This document shows, piece by piece, positions 18,169 through 27,055 of a stretch of 64,000 nucleotides of DNA. Below the pieces are notes generated by a model that saw only the letters and a list, made by a program, of their open reading frames with translations, did no database searches and was not told where the DNA came from. The position numbers and the translations under genes are program-made. Each line of letters begins with the position of its first letter. The first letter of the stretch is position 1. The stretch lies in contig JAHWKY010000025.1 in assembly GCA_019347575.1 (NCBI GenBank), forward strand, positions 1-64,000, read 5' to 3'. The stretch is from Actinomycetota bacterium (GTDB lineage Bacteria > Actinomycetota > Nitriliruptoria > Nitriliruptorales > Nitriliruptoraceae).

Positions 18169-18308
18169 GCCACCTCCGGGTCGTGGATGTCAGGGCCGGC
18201 CCGGGACCGTAGCGGAGGTCGTCCGCCGCGCAAGAGCCGCCGGAGGACGGGTCGCGCACGCTGGTACGCTCCGCCCGCTCCGATCCGCTGTGCCTCCTTG
18301 GGGTTCCC

Positions 18309-20234
18309 TTGACGCTTCGTCGCGCTGCCACGCTCGCGGGACTGGTCTCGTTGGGCGTCCTCGTCGTCGCGTTCCTGCTCGTCGTCTCGCTGCGCGCGGC
18401 GCACGGTGACATCCTCCCCGGCGTGACCGTCGCGGGGACGGACCTGGGCGGCGCCGAGGAGGACGCCCGCGCGCAGCTCGAGGTGCTTGATGAGACCCGA
18501 CGCACCGACCCCGTCACGGTCGTCGTCGGGGACGAGTCGTTCACGCTCGATCCGGGATCCGTTGGCTACCGCATCGACATCGACGCCACCCTCGACGCGG
18601 CCCGGCTCCCCGGGCGCGACGGTGGGTTCCTCGCGACGTCCTGGGACCACGTTGCGGCTCTGTGGCGCGACGTCGACCTCGAACCAGTCGAGGTGCTCGA
18701 CGAGCAGGCGCTGGCGGCGTGGGTTGCGAGCGTGGGCGCCGAGGTCAACGACGAGCCCTTCCCCGGAGCGCTGCACATCGACCCCGCGACGCTCGCGGTC
18801 TCCACGGAGGCACCGGGACCTGGGCAGCAGGTCGACGAGGACGAGATCGCGGCGTCGGTGCGAGAGGCACTCAGCACCGCGGGCCCCGAGACGCTGGGGT
18901 TCGAGCCCGTCCCCGTCCCCGCACGCATCGAACCGGCCGCGGTCGAAGCGGTCGCGGCGCAGGCGCGGGGCGCACTGAACGAGCCCCTGCGACTGACCGC
19001 CAACGACGCCACCCTCACGCTCGAGCCGAGCCAACTCGCCTCGATGATGCTGCTGCGCGAGGTCAGCGAAGGTGACACCTGGACCGTCGAGCTCGCGGTC
19101 GAGGCTGCCGCGGTCGAGGCCGCCGTCGGTGGACGCGCGAGCGAGTTCGAGCGCGAGCCCGTCTCCGCGAGCTTCGACCTCCCCCGCGAGCCGCCCGCGA
19201 CGCTCGACGATCAGGACGACACCTCGTGGACCCCCGTCCCCGTCGACGCCCGCATCGTCCCATCGCAGCCGGGCGAGACGTTCGACGCGGGTCTCGCCGC
19301 GACGCAGATCAGCGAGCTACTGCAGCAGGGGACCACGACCGCCCCGCTGCGGCTGCGTCCGGTCGAACCCGAGTTCACGACCGCGGACGGGGAGGCGTTC
19401 GGTATCACCCACCTCATCGGCACCTTCACGACCTACCACGCCTGTTGCCAGTCACGGGTCACCAACATCCAGCTCCTCGCGGACATGGTCGACGGCACCA
19501 CCGTGGCACCGGGCGAGCAGTTCTCGGTCAACCAGATCTCCGGTGAACGCACCTGCGGCAAGGGCTTCCGCGCCGCGGGGATGATCCTCAACGGCGAGCT
19601 CGTGGACGTCTGCGGGGGCGGGACGAGCCAGTTCGGGACGACGACCTTCAACGCGGCGTTCTTCGCGGGGCTGCCCATCGATCAGTACAAGGCGCACAGC
19701 TGGTACATCAGCCGCTACCCGATGGGGCGTGAGGCCACCCTGAACTACCCCTCCCCCGACATCGACGTCCGCTTCACGAACACCACCGACGCCGGGATCC
19801 TGGTACGCACCAGCTACACGGGCACCTCGATCACGGTGTCCCTCTACGGCGACAACGGTGAGGTGACCGTTCGCGCGATCCACGGGTCGCCGACCAACTA
19901 CCGGGGCTTCGGCACGCGCACGCGCGAGAACAAGGCGCTGCCACCGGGTGCCTCGCGTGTGGTCCAGAGCGGGGCGCAGGGCTTCGACGTGACCGTCGTG
20001 CGTGTCCTCGAGCAGCCCGACGGCACCGAGGAGCGGGAGGAGTTCTTCACCCGCTACACGCCCATCGTCAAGATCGTCGAGCAGAACAGCGACCCCGCCC
20101 CGCCGCCGCCCGACGAGGACCCGCCCGACGACGGTGAGCCCGAGCCGCCGCCGGAAGAGGGCGGCGACGAACCGCCGCCGGACGGTGGTGGGGACGAGCC
20201 GCCCCCGTCCGAGCAGCCGGATCCGGGGCAGTGA
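18309..20234 (+). CDS. VanW-family cell-wall protein
   Basis: A 641-residue protein with an N-terminal membrane anchor (LAGLVSLGVLVVAFLLVVS), two peptidoglycan-binding-like (PG_binding_4 type) repeats rich in TLDPGSVGYRIDID-like blocks, and a C-terminal VanW domain (GTFTTYHACCQSRVTNIQLLADMVDGT, GEQFSVNQISGERT, FGTTTFNAAFFAGL). The tail is a Pro/Glu/Asp-rich repeat. The VanW domain's activity is not firmly known; such proteins are linked to the wall. TTG start at 18309. It shares GTGA with the next methyltransferase gene. Confidence 0.87.
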   Translation: MTLRRAATLAGLVSLGVLVVAFLLVVSLRAAHGDILPGVTVAGTDLGGAEEDARAQLEVLDETRRTDPVTVVVGDESFTLDPGSVGYRIDIDATLDAARLPGRDGGFLATSWDHVAALWRDVDLEPVEVLDEQALAAWVASVGAEVNDEPFPGALHIDPATLAVSTEAPGPGQQVDEDEIAASVREALSTAGPETLGFEPVPVPARIEPAAVEAVAAQARGALNEPLRLTANDATLTLEPSQLASMMLLREVSEGDTWTVELAVEAAAVEAAVGGRASEFEREPVSASFDLPREPPATLDDQDDTSWTPVPVDARIVPSQPGETFDAGLAATQISELLQQGTTTAPLRLRPVEPEFTTADGEAFGITHLIGTFTTYHACCQSRVTNIQLLADMVDGTTVAPGEQFSVNQISGERTCGKGFRAAGMILNGELVDVCGGGTSQFGTTTFNAAFFAGLPIDQYKAHSWYISRYPMGREATLNYPSPDIDVRFTNTTDAGILVRTSYTGTSITVSLYGDNGEVTVRAIHGSPTNYRGFGTRTRENKALPPGASRVVQSGAQGFDVTVVRVLEQPDGTEEREEFFTRYTPIVKIVEQNSDPAPPPPDEDPPDDGEPEPPPEEGGDEPPPDGGGDEPPPSEQPDPGQ

Positions 20235-21160
20235 GCACGCAGCAGGACGGCTACGTCGAGCGCGACCTCACGCCTGACGAGCTCCAGCTCGCCTTCCACG
20301 AGTTCGAGTGCCAGACCTACGACGAGCGCTTCGGCATCTCGGCGACCGAGCACACGGCTCGTGACGCGGCCCGGGAGGCGCACCGCCTGCTCGGCGGCGC
20401 GACGTTCGACCGCGTCCTCGACGTCGGCTGCGGGACCGGTTTCCTCGGTCTGGGTCTCGCCCACGGCGGCCACGCGCGGGACCTGCACCTCGTCGACCTG
20501 TCACCCGGCATGCTGGGTCGCGCTCGCGACAACGCGGCTGCACTCGGCGTGACCGCGACGATCGTGCAGGCCACGGCGGCCGACCTGCCCTACCCGGACG
20601 CGAGCTTCGATGCCGTCGTCACGCGGGGCGTGCTGCACCACCTGCACGACCCCGTCGTCGCGCTGCGTGAGTGGCGTCGCGTGGTGGTGCCCGGCGGGCC
20701 CGTCATCGCGCTGAGCGAGCCGACCCCGTGGGCGGACCGCATCGGTGGGGCGACCGCGGTCACCACGCTGAGGTCGCTGGCGGTGGCACGGCAGATCGCG
20801 GACCGGGTCGGTCGGCCGTTGTCACGACGGTCCGAGGAGGAGGCCGAGGAGCACCGCTTCTGGGACCTGGTGGCCATGGCCGCCAACCTCCACACGTTCA
20901 CGCCGACGCAGTTGCGCGATCTGGGGCGGCACGCGGGCTTCGCCTCGGTGCAGGTGCGCGGCTCGGGTCTGGCTTCGATCGCCTGGGCCGCTGCCTACTA
21001 CGTCCTGGTGGGTGAGTTCCCCGGGTTGGAGCGGAGCGAGTCCGCCAAGCGACGGGCGGGGCGGGTGTTCGGGGCGCTGCGCCGCGTCGACGCCGCCGTC
21101 GTGGAGCGGATCGTCCCCGACCGGGTGCTCATGACCGTCCAGGCCGTGTACCGCGACTGA
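20231..21160 (+). CDS. Class I SAM-dependent methyltransferase
   Basis: A 309-residue methyltransferase. Motif I is VLDVGCGTGFLGLGL, the acidic residue of motif II is in LHLVDLSPGML, and motif III is in LPYPDASFDAVVTRGVLHHL. The pattern is that of UbiE/Methyltransf_11 enzymes acting on small molecules or lipids. Substrate unknown. It starts with GTG inside the stop of the VanW gene, so it is translated with it. Its last codons are duplicated just downstream. Confidence 0.8.
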   Translation: MSTQQDGYVERDLTPDELQLAFHEFECQTYDERFGISATEHTARDAAREAHRLLGGATFDRVLDVGCGTGFLGLGLAHGGHARDLHLVDLSPGMLGRARDNAAALGVTATIVQATAADLPYPDASFDAVVTRGVLHHLHDPVVALREWRRVVVPGGPVIALSEPTPWADRIGGATAVTTLRSLAVARQIADRVGRPLSRRSEEEAEEHRFWDLVAMAANLHTFTPTQLRDLGRHAGFASVQVRGSGLASIAWAAAYYVLVGEFPGLERSESAKRRAGRVFGALRRVDAAVVERIVPDRVLMTVQAVYRD

Positions 21161-21232
21161 CCGCAGCGTTACAGTGCGGTCCCCATCCAGGCCGTGTACC
21201 GCGACTGACCGCGGCGTTACGGTGCGTCCCCA
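21139..21232. repeat. Diverged tandem duplication of a methyltransferase gene end (48-base period)
   Basis: The stretch from CCAGGCCGTG at 21139 recurs from 21187 with a 48-base period. The copies differ at only about four positions, including one lost base. The first copy spans the codons VQAVYRD plus stop of the methyltransferase; the second repeats them out of context in the gap before the DUF2332 gene. Confidence 0.85.
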
Positions 21233-21274
21233 CCGCGCCGGAGGCCTGCCCTGGACGGACCCGCTGCCGCTGAC

Positions 21275-22327
21275 GTGCTCCGCGAGCAGATCCCCTCAGT
21301 CAAGGGCCGCTCGCCGCTGTACGAGCGGTTGCTGGCCGGTCTGGCCGGAGCGGCGGAGCGTGGCTTCGACGGCGGCGTCATCCCCCGCCTGCTCGACGCG
21401 GCTGGCACGACCCCGCACGAGGCACGACTGCTGCTGCTGGCTGCGCTCAACCACGCGGCCGTGGTCGACCCCTCCCTCCCCCACGCCGCGTGGTTCCCCA
21501 CGGCACGGGAGGATCAGGCGCTGCCTCCCGAGGAGGGCGCCCCGGCTGCCCTCGCGCTGGCCTACCTGATCGAGAACGAGGTGCGCGTGGCGGCGTTCGT
21601 GCGCGAGCACCGGGTGCAGACCAACGAGGTCGGACGCTGCACCGCCCTCCTGCCCGGCTTCCTGCGTGGCGCCGGGTTCGGGCTGCCCCTGCGGCTGCTC
21701 GAGGTCGGTTGCGCGGCCGGCTTGAACCTGCGGTTCGACCGCTACCACTACCGCTACACGAACGGCCCGTCGTGGGGGCCCAGCGGTGGACCCGAGCTGG
21801 AGGCGCGGGGCGAGGGTGATGTGCCGCGGACGCTGACGCCGCCATCGGTCGACGTCGTCGAGCGCCACGGGGTCGACCTGTCACCGATCGACCCCACGAC
21901 CGACGAGGGCCTGTACCTACTGCACTCGTTCGTCTGGCCGGACGAGACGGTGCGGCACGAGCGTCTGCACGCGGCCGTCGCGGTGGCGCGCACGGTGCCC
22001 GCACGGGTCGACCGGGGCGACCTACTTGAGTGGAGCAGCGAGCACGCCTCGCCCGACGAGGGCGTGGTGACGGTGCTGTACCACAGTCAGGTGCGCTACC
22101 AGCTCGACGACGCCGCCATCGCGCAGCTCGACGCCGTCGTCGACCGCGCCTGCCGCGCGGCCACGCCGGAGGCACCGATGCTGTACCTCGCGCTCGAGCC
22201 GCCCCGAGGGGCACCATCGGACGCCCTCCCCGAGCTGGAGGTGACCGTCGGCGACGGATCGGGACCGCCCACCCGGAGCGTGGTGCTGACGACCGACTGG
22301 CACGGCCGTTGGGTGCGCTGGTGGTGA
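21275..22327 (+). CDS. DUF2332 family protein
   Basis: A 350-residue cytoplasmic protein of the actinobacterial DUF2332 family: HRVQTNEVGRCTALLPGFL and LRLLEVGCAAGLNLRFDRYHY are the family hallmarks. The second block looks like a methyltransferase SAM-binding motif. C-terminal LYHSQVRYQL and LEPPRG also fit. Enzyme activity is not established. It sits between two SAM-dependent methyltransferase genes. GTG start at 21275 with no strong ribosome site. Confidence 0.82.
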   Translation: MLREQIPSVKGRSPLYERLLAGLAGAAERGFDGGVIPRLLDAAGTTPHEARLLLLAALNHAAVVDPSLPHAAWFPTAREDQALPPEEGAPAALALAYLIENEVRVAAFVREHRVQTNEVGRCTALLPGFLRGAGFGLPLRLLEVGCAAGLNLRFDRYHYRYTNGPSWGPSGGPELEARGEGDVPRTLTPPSVDVVERHGVDLSPIDPTTDEGLYLLHSFVWPDETVRHERLHAAVAVARTVPARVDRGDLLEWSSEHASPDEGVVTVLYHSQVRYQLDDAAIAQLDAVVDRACRAATPEAPMLYLALEPPRGAPSDALPELEVTVGDGSGPPTRSVVLTTDWHGRWVRWW

Positions 22328-22334
22328 GCCGTTC

Positions 22335-23105
22335 GTGAGCGCCGACCACGTCGAGCGCAACCGCGGACTGTGGGAGCGCGACGCCGACACCTACCAGGAC
22401 GATCACGCCGAGTCGCTGCCGGTGGATCGCATGGTGTGGGGCGTGTGGCAGGTCCCCGAGGACGAGCTCGGGCTGCTCGGGGACGTCACGGGTCTGCGCG
22501 TCCTGGAGCTCGGCTGCGGGGCGGCGCAGTGGTCGGCGCGGCTGGCGTCAGCCGGTGCGCACCCGGTCGGGCTGGACCTGTCGGTCAACCAGCTCCGCCA
22601 CGGGCTGCGCATCCGCGACCAGCTCGGGGCGGGCTACCCACTGGTCGCCGGAGACGCCGAGCACCTGCCGTTCGCGGACCAGGTGTTCGATCTGGTCCTC
22701 AGCGACTGGGGCGCGCCGGGGTTCACCGACCCCTACGTGTCCATCCCCGAGGCGGCTCGGGTGCTCGTCCCGGGAGGGGCCCTGGTGTTCTGCACCGCGC
22801 ACCCCCTGGAGTTCCTCACCTACGACGCCGATCGCGGCACCCGCTCGACCTCCTTCCAGCGGCCCTACTTCGGACTCCACCGCCTCACGAACGTGGAGGG
22901 CATCGTGGAGTTCAACCTCACGTTCGGGGCGTGGTTCGACCTGTTCCGCTCCGTGGACCTGGTGGTGGAACGGCTCGTGGAACCGCAGCCATCCGAAGGG
23001 GCGCAGACGACCTACGCCGCCTACGGCGACCTCGACTGGGGGCGACGTTTCCCCTACGAGGTCATCTGGCGACTGCGCAAGTCGGGCCGACTTCCCCTAT
23101 CGTGA
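22335..23105 (+). CDS. Class I SAM-dependent methyltransferase
   Basis: A 256-residue methyltransferase: motif I VLELGCGAAQWSARLASAG, motif II GLDLSVNQL, then AGDAEHLPFADQVFDLVLSD. Common actinobacterial family near Methyltransf_11. Substrate unknown. It starts 7 bases after the DUF2332 stop, so the two are probably cotranscribed. Confidence 0.82.
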   Translation: MSADHVERNRGLWERDADTYQDDHAESLPVDRMVWGVWQVPEDELGLLGDVTGLRVLELGCGAAQWSARLASAGAHPVGLDLSVNQLRHGLRIRDQLGAGYPLVAGDAEHLPFADQVFDLVLSDWGAPGFTDPYVSIPEAARVLVPGGALVFCTAHPLEFLTYDADRGTRSTSFQRPYFGLHRLTNVEGIVEFNLTFGAWFDLFRSVDLVVERLVEPQPSEGAQTTYAAYGDLDWGRRFPYEVIWRLRKSGRLPLS

Positions 23106-23133
23106 TGGTTCACGCCTATCGAGGGGAGGCGCG

Positions 23134-23523
23134 TTGGGACGGGTCGATCGGGCGGTGCGTCGAGCGCGCCGCCACCTACAGACCGATGAAGCCCTGCTCG
23201 GCACCGTGCTGGGGTCGCTCCGCGCGAACGACGGCAAGCGCTCGCGGCCGGTCCTGCTCGTCGCCACCGACCGACGGGTCCTGCTCGTGCCCACGCGGGG
23301 CGCCAACGAGCCGCGGTCGATCGCGCTGCGTGAGGTCGACGCGTTCGCCGTTGGCAAGGACCGGCTCCGACTCGCCGCGGGTGAGGACGTCATCGAACTC
23401 GGCAGCGTCGAGGACCGCACCGCGCTCGCCATGGTCGGCGACCTCGTCGGCACGCGCCTGTCACGTCTCGGCGACGGCGTCCCGCAGCAGATCCCTCCGA
23501 AGGTCCGCATCGTCCCGAACTGA
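23134..23523 (+). CDS. Small PH-like domain protein of unknown function
   Basis: A 129-residue cytoplasmic protein. I chose the TTG at 23134 behind GGGAGG; an in-frame GTG at 23155 is also possible. The pattern RSRPVLLVATDRRVLLV...RSIALREVDAFAVGKDRLRLAAGEDVIELGSVEDR is that of bacterial PH-like (bPH/GRAM) domains of about 90 residues. It follows the methyltransferase on the same strand. Function unknown. Confidence 0.65.
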   Translation: MGRVDRAVRRARRHLQTDEALLGTVLGSLRANDGKRSRPVLLVATDRRVLLVPTRGANEPRSIALREVDAFAVGKDRLRLAAGEDVIELGSVEDRTALAMVGDLVGTRLSRLGDGVPQQIPPKVRIVPN

Positions 23524-23541
23524 TCCGGGGCGGGGCGGGGG

Positions 23542-23558
23542 GCGTCGCGGGGCGACGC
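23542..23558 (+). terminator. Short GC hairpin after the PH-like gene
   Basis: Seven-base arms GCGTCGC/GCGACGC with a GGG loop, 19 bases after the stop. It is preceded by runs of G (GGGG, GGGG, GGGGGG between 23527 and 23542) that could also form a G-quadruplex. No T-run. Confidence 0.35.
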
Positions 23559-23713
23559 GGGTGCGGGGCGTTGGTGGGGCGCGTGCCGGGCGCAGCGGGG
23601 CGGCGGCCCTCGAACGTCCGGCTGTGGACGAGAGGGCGCTACTTCGAACCCATGTTCGGAACGAGTCACACCCATGTAGTTCCATCGCCGCCACTCGACC
23701 TGGGAGGGACGGG

Positions 23714-24505
23714 ATGGCGATCCTGCGAGCGCAGCGGAGGCGACGGAGCCACGACCGTGAGCGAGCCCGGCGGGCTCGCCAGCACCGCCCGCCGTCGCCG
23801 CCGGTCCGGGACGTCCTCGAGAGGGGACGCAGCGGGCCGACCCACCGGCTCGCCGAGACGCGTGGCTGCTACGACGCCGGAGGGGTCGGGCGGCTCCGGG
23901 TCGTCATCGTCGACCCCCACCCACTGACACGGTCCGGCATCGCCGCCGTGCTCGCGGACGACCCGCGGCTGGACGTCGTGGCGGCGGCTCATGACGTTGC
24001 CGAGCTGATCGGCAGCGGCGCGATGGCGACGTCCGTGGATGCGATCGTGGCCGTCGTCGACGATGTCGTCGACGTCGCCGACCTCACCGATCCGCCAGAC
24101 GCGGGGCCGCTGATCGTCGTCGCCCGGCTGGTGTCGGACGCCGGGTTGCTCGCCGCGTTCGGCGTCGGGCTCCGCGGCGTCGTCCTACACGACTCCGAAC
24201 CGTCGACGCTCCGCGGGGCGGTGACCGCGGTCGGCGCAGGCGGCACGTACATCGACCCTCGCCTGACCGGGCGGCTGCTGCAGATGGCCCACCGCGGGCA
24301 ACGGGCGAGCGAGGACCCGCTCGGCCTCACCGTGCAGGAGCGCCGCGTCCTGCGGCTCGCCGCCGAGGATCTCACGAACCCGCAGATCGCCGACCAGCTC
24401 GGCCTCTCGGTCAACACCGTCAAGGACCACCTCTCCAGCGCCTACGGCAAGCTCGGGGTACGCGGACGCGAGGACGCCGTCCGCGTCGTCCGCGAGCACG
24501 GCTGA
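23714..24505 (+). CDS. NarL/LuxR-type regulator with degenerate receiver
   Basis: A 263-residue regulator. The ATG at 23714 follows GGGAGGG by 4 bases and adds an Arg-rich ~55-residue extension before the receiver (LRVVIVDPHPLTRSGIAAVLADD). The receiver has DP in place of the acidic pair, no clear phospho-acceptor aspartate, and HDSEP where the conserved lysine belongs. A good LuxR/GerE helix-turn-helix closes the protein (LTVQERRVLRLAAEDLTNPQIADQLGLSVNTVKDHL). It probably does not respond to phosphorylation. It converges with the minus-strand genes, with a symmetric hairpin between. Confidence 0.82.
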   Translation: MAILRAQRRRRSHDRERARRARQHRPPSPPVRDVLERGRSGPTHRLAETRGCYDAGGVGRLRVVIVDPHPLTRSGIAAVLADDPRLDVVAAAHDVAELIGSGAMATSVDAIVAVVDDVVDVADLTDPPDAGPLIVVARLVSDAGLLAAFGVGLRGVVLHDSEPSTLRGAVTAVGAGGTYIDPRLTGRLLQMAHRGQRASEDPLGLTVQERRVLRLAAEDLTNPQIADQLGLSVNTVKDHLSSAYGKLGVRGREDAVRVVREHG

Positions 24506-24541
24506 TCGGGTCGGGGCCACCACCTCGCCGATCGCATCGAT

Positions 24542-24580
24542 GTAGGCGGTCCTGTACCTCTGAGGTCAAGAACGGCCTAC
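24542..24580. terminator. Bidirectional terminator-like inverted repeat
   Basis: GTAGGC and GCCTAC bound a 39-base imperfect hairpin with a perfect inner ACCTC-T-GAGGT core. It lies between the converging genes ending at 24505 (plus) and 24616 (minus), as expected for a shared terminator. Confidence 0.5.
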
Positions 24581-24615
24581 CCAGATGTCCGAAGCGCTCC
24601 GTACCGTTCCACCGA

Positions 24616-25314
24616 TCACGCCCCGAACGGCAGCTGCACGTCGGGGTCGAGGGTCGAGTGTGCCCGGTCGGGGCAGACGTCCTGGAAGCCGGGGTCGTCG
24701 TAGACCGAGAGGGCGACCCAGCCGAAGCGGTCGCCGAGGTCGGGTAGGAACTCGAGGTCGTAGGCCACCCGGAGGCGGTTGCCGACGATGTCGGGGCGCT
24801 CGTCGGAGACGAGGATGCGGCGGTCGCCGACGTCGAAGGTGGTCTCCCACTGGTCGCCGTCGAGGGCGACGCGGAGCTGGTAGAGGATCTGCTCGCCCCG
24901 CAGGGTCCAGACCACCCACTGGATCAGGTCGTCCTCACCGAGGCTGTTGCGCCCCGCGGCCGCCGGCACGTCGCCGTCCATCTCGAAGGTCACGACGAGC
25001 TCGGACCCGTCCACCTCGAGCGCGACCCGCCGCAGATCGGTGCCGGGAGCGGCACGGTCGGGTGCGTCGCCGCCGCCCGTTCGGGCGTCGTCGCTGCCGT
25101 CGCGGCACTCGGCGGTCCCCGACAGCGCCGTGACCGCCCCGACCACCGCGCGATCCGGCCCCCCGCCGCCCGCGGCTGCGCGAACGACGACCGTCGCGAG
25201 CACGGCGACGATCAGGCCGAGCGCGAACGCCCCGAGCCAGAGCCGGTGACGACGGTGGCGCCCCGACGGCACCAGCGAGCTGGTTGCGCCCACCGGTGCC
25301 GTCGGGGCCCTCAC
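24616..25314 (-). CDS. Membrane-anchored protein of unknown function
   Basis: A 232-residue protein: short basic N-terminus, one membrane helix (WLGAFALGLIVAVLATVVVRAAA), then a ~180-residue extracytoplasmic domain with predicted beta strands (LRRVALEVDGSELVVTFEMDGD, LRVAYDLEFLPDLGDRFGWVALSVYDD). The domain resembles carbohydrate-binding/DOMON-like folds only in general appearance. GTG start shares GTGA with the stop of the M23 gene, so the two are coupled under promoter 26954-26981. Confidence 0.7.
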   Translation of the reverse strand: MRAPTAPVGATSSLVPSGRHRRHRLWLGAFALGLIVAVLATVVVRAAAGGGGPDRAVVGAVTALSGTAECRDGSDDARTGGGDAPDRAAPGTDLRRVALEVDGSELVVTFEMDGDVPAAAGRNSLGEDDLIQWVVWTLRGEQILYQLRVALDGDQWETTFDVGDRRILVSDERPDIVGNRLRVAYDLEFLPDLGDRFGWVALSVYDDPGFQDVCPDRAHSTLDPDVQLPFGA

Positions 25315-26927
25315 CGTCCGGGACGCTCGTCGTCGCGGGGGACGGGCGCGACGAGGTCCAACGGCAGAGGTTCGAACGAGGCACGTTGACGACCCGACCT
25401 CGCCTCCCGGGCCGCCACAGAGCGCGCGCCAACGGGGATGGGGATAGGCACGCGCTCCTCGTCGCCGAGCGGTAGTGGCTCGAACGGCAGGCCCGGAAGG
25501 GCGAGGTCGGGCAACGCGGGCGCCGGCGCCCCGACCGCAACGGCCGGGCGTGGTCGGCGTGAGCCGCGCAGCATGAGCGTGAAGAGCGCGGCCGTTCCCA
25601 GCAGGATCAGCAGCGCGAGGGGCGAGGTCGCATCGCTCGCCCCGGCGGTCCCGGCGGGCAGCGCCGGTGCCGCCTGCACGGGTGCCTGCGGGGTCGCCGG
25701 CAGGGCCGGTGTCGACTGGCCTGCGGGCCCAGCTACCTCTAAGGAGGCCGGCGGCGCGACGACCGGTGCCAGCGGGGTGACGGAGACGGCGGCGTACTGC
25801 CCGGCGGCAGCGCGCGCGTCGGCCAGCCAGCGATCGAGGTAGGGCACCGGCGGGATCGGCCCGCCACCTCCGGGGTGGATCTCGAAGTGCAGGTGCGGCG
25901 GGGTCCCGGCCGCGTTGCCGCTGTCGCCGACGAAGCCGAGCACGTCGCTCTGCTCTACCTCCACGCCCTCGTCGATCCCCGGTGCGAAGCCGGCGAGATG
26001 GGCGTAGTAGAGGAACGTCCCGTCGGCGGTTACCAGCCGCAGGGAGTTCCCGCCGATCGCGGTGTCGCGACCGATGCGGCCGATCACGCCGTCGAACGAC
26101 GCGATGACCGGGGTTCCGTACGGGGCGAAGATGTCGGTGCCGGCGTGGGGGTGGTAGCTGGGCACGTGCCGCGGGGCGCCCCAGTCGTCGCTGTAGTTCG
26201 CGGGCCCCGCCACGGGGAAGGGAGCCAGGAGCCGCGCGATCTGGCTCGGCAGCAGCAGCGCCTGGCCGAACAGCTCGAAGATGTCGGAGGTGGACCGGGG
26301 ACCGGGGGCCTCGGCGTACATCCAGTAGCCGGGCAGGGGTGCGAGGAGGAACTCGTCATCCGGCTCCGGGGGCAGGCTGCCGTCGTTGAGCACGCCCATC
26401 TCGAAGGCGGTGGGGACGCCCAGGGATGGCGTCCCGTCCTTCCCTGCCGCCATCGCCTCCACGAGCGGCTGGCGCACGGGGGCGCGCGGCTCCACCGCCG
26501 TCGGGGCGCTGGCCCCCTCACCCGGCGAGGACGCCTTCGCTGTCGAGCCGTCACCCGTTCCGGTCGATGTGTCCGTGTCGGTGCTCTCCGGCGTCGTCGG
26601 GCGCTCGGGGGCACGCTGGGATCCATCGTCCGTCGGCTCGTCAGCGGTGTCGGGTTCCGATCCGGCCGGCTCCGCCGTGGGCTCGGGCTCGGGGTCGGGG
26701 TCGTCCAGGAGGCTCTCGGGGTCCTCGACGACGTCCTCGACCGTCCCGACGGGGTCCTCGACCACGTCCTCGAGTTCGGGGGGGGGCAGGGCATCGGTCC
26801 CGCTGGTGAGGTCGCTCGTCGCTCCGGCTGCCACCGGCCACAGCACGGCCGACGCGGCCACGAGCGCCAGGACGACCAGGAGTACCGAGACGACCGCAAG
26901 GTGCTGCCGTACCACGCTGTCTCTCAT
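25311..26927 (-). CDS. Wall-associated M23 peptidase with acidic stalk and C-terminal membrane helix
   Basis: A 538-residue exported protein. Signal anchor at residues 9-36; then a ~150-residue Asp/Glu/Pro/Thr-rich stalk; then the M23 domain with YHPHAGTDIF and HLHFEIHPGG as zinc ligands; then a Pro/Ala linker, a membrane helix (SPLALLILLGTAALFTLML) and a basic, Pro-rich cytoplasmic tail. Anchoring at both ends is unusual for M23 enzymes. It would cut peptidoglycan peptides. The ATG at 26927 has GGGAGGT 9 bases upstream. It is the first gene behind the shared promoter. Confidence 0.82.
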   Translation of the reverse strand: MRDSVVRQHLAVVSVLLVVLALVAASAVLWPVAAGATSDLTSGTDALPPPELEDVVEDPVGTVEDVVEDPESLLDDPDPEPEPTAEPAGSEPDTADEPTDDGSQRAPERPTTPESTDTDTSTGTGDGSTAKASSPGEGASAPTAVEPRAPVRQPLVEAMAAGKDGTPSLGVPTAFEMGVLNDGSLPPEPDDEFLLAPLPGYWMYAEAPGPRSTSDIFELFGQALLLPSQIARLLAPFPVAGPANYSDDWGAPRHVPSYHPHAGTDIFAPYGTPVIASFDGVIGRIGRDTAIGGNSLRLVTADGTFLYYAHLAGFAPGIDEGVEVEQSDVLGFVGDSGNAAGTPPHLHFEIHPGGGGPIPPVPYLDRWLADARAAAGQYAAVSVTPLAPVVAPPASLEVAGPAGQSTPALPATPQAPVQAAPALPAGTAGASDATSPLALLILLGTAALFTLMLRGSRRPRPAVAVGAPAPALPDLALPGLPFEPLPLGDEERVPIPIPVGARSVAAREARSGRQRASFEPLPLDLVAPVPRDDERPGR

Positions 26928-26953
26928 CCGCCGGTACCTCCCTTCACCTACTA

Positions 26954-26981
26954 GTACGGATGAGGACCCTCCTCGGTTACG
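26954..26981 (-). promoter_or_regulatory. Shared promoter element, copy A (M23 peptidase operon)
   Basis: On the minus strand: CGTAAC, 16 bases, CCGTAC, then TAGTAGGTGA. It ends 26 bases before the ATG at 26927, leaving a short leader with the ribosome site. One of eleven copies with identical spacing in this window. Confidence 0.8.
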
Positions 26982-27055
26982 GCGGATCTTCGCCCCGAGC
27001 ACCTCGCGGTGCCGGCGGGGGGCGGGGCTCGGGGCGTACCGGTCGCACGAGCCAC

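Noticed and set aside
21194-21221. GTTACG at 21216 with GTGTAC/GTACCG upstream, as a minus-strand copy of the shared promoter
   Set aside because: The spacing is off by two bases, the -10 does not match, and no minus-strand gene follows; it is part of the 48-base duplication.
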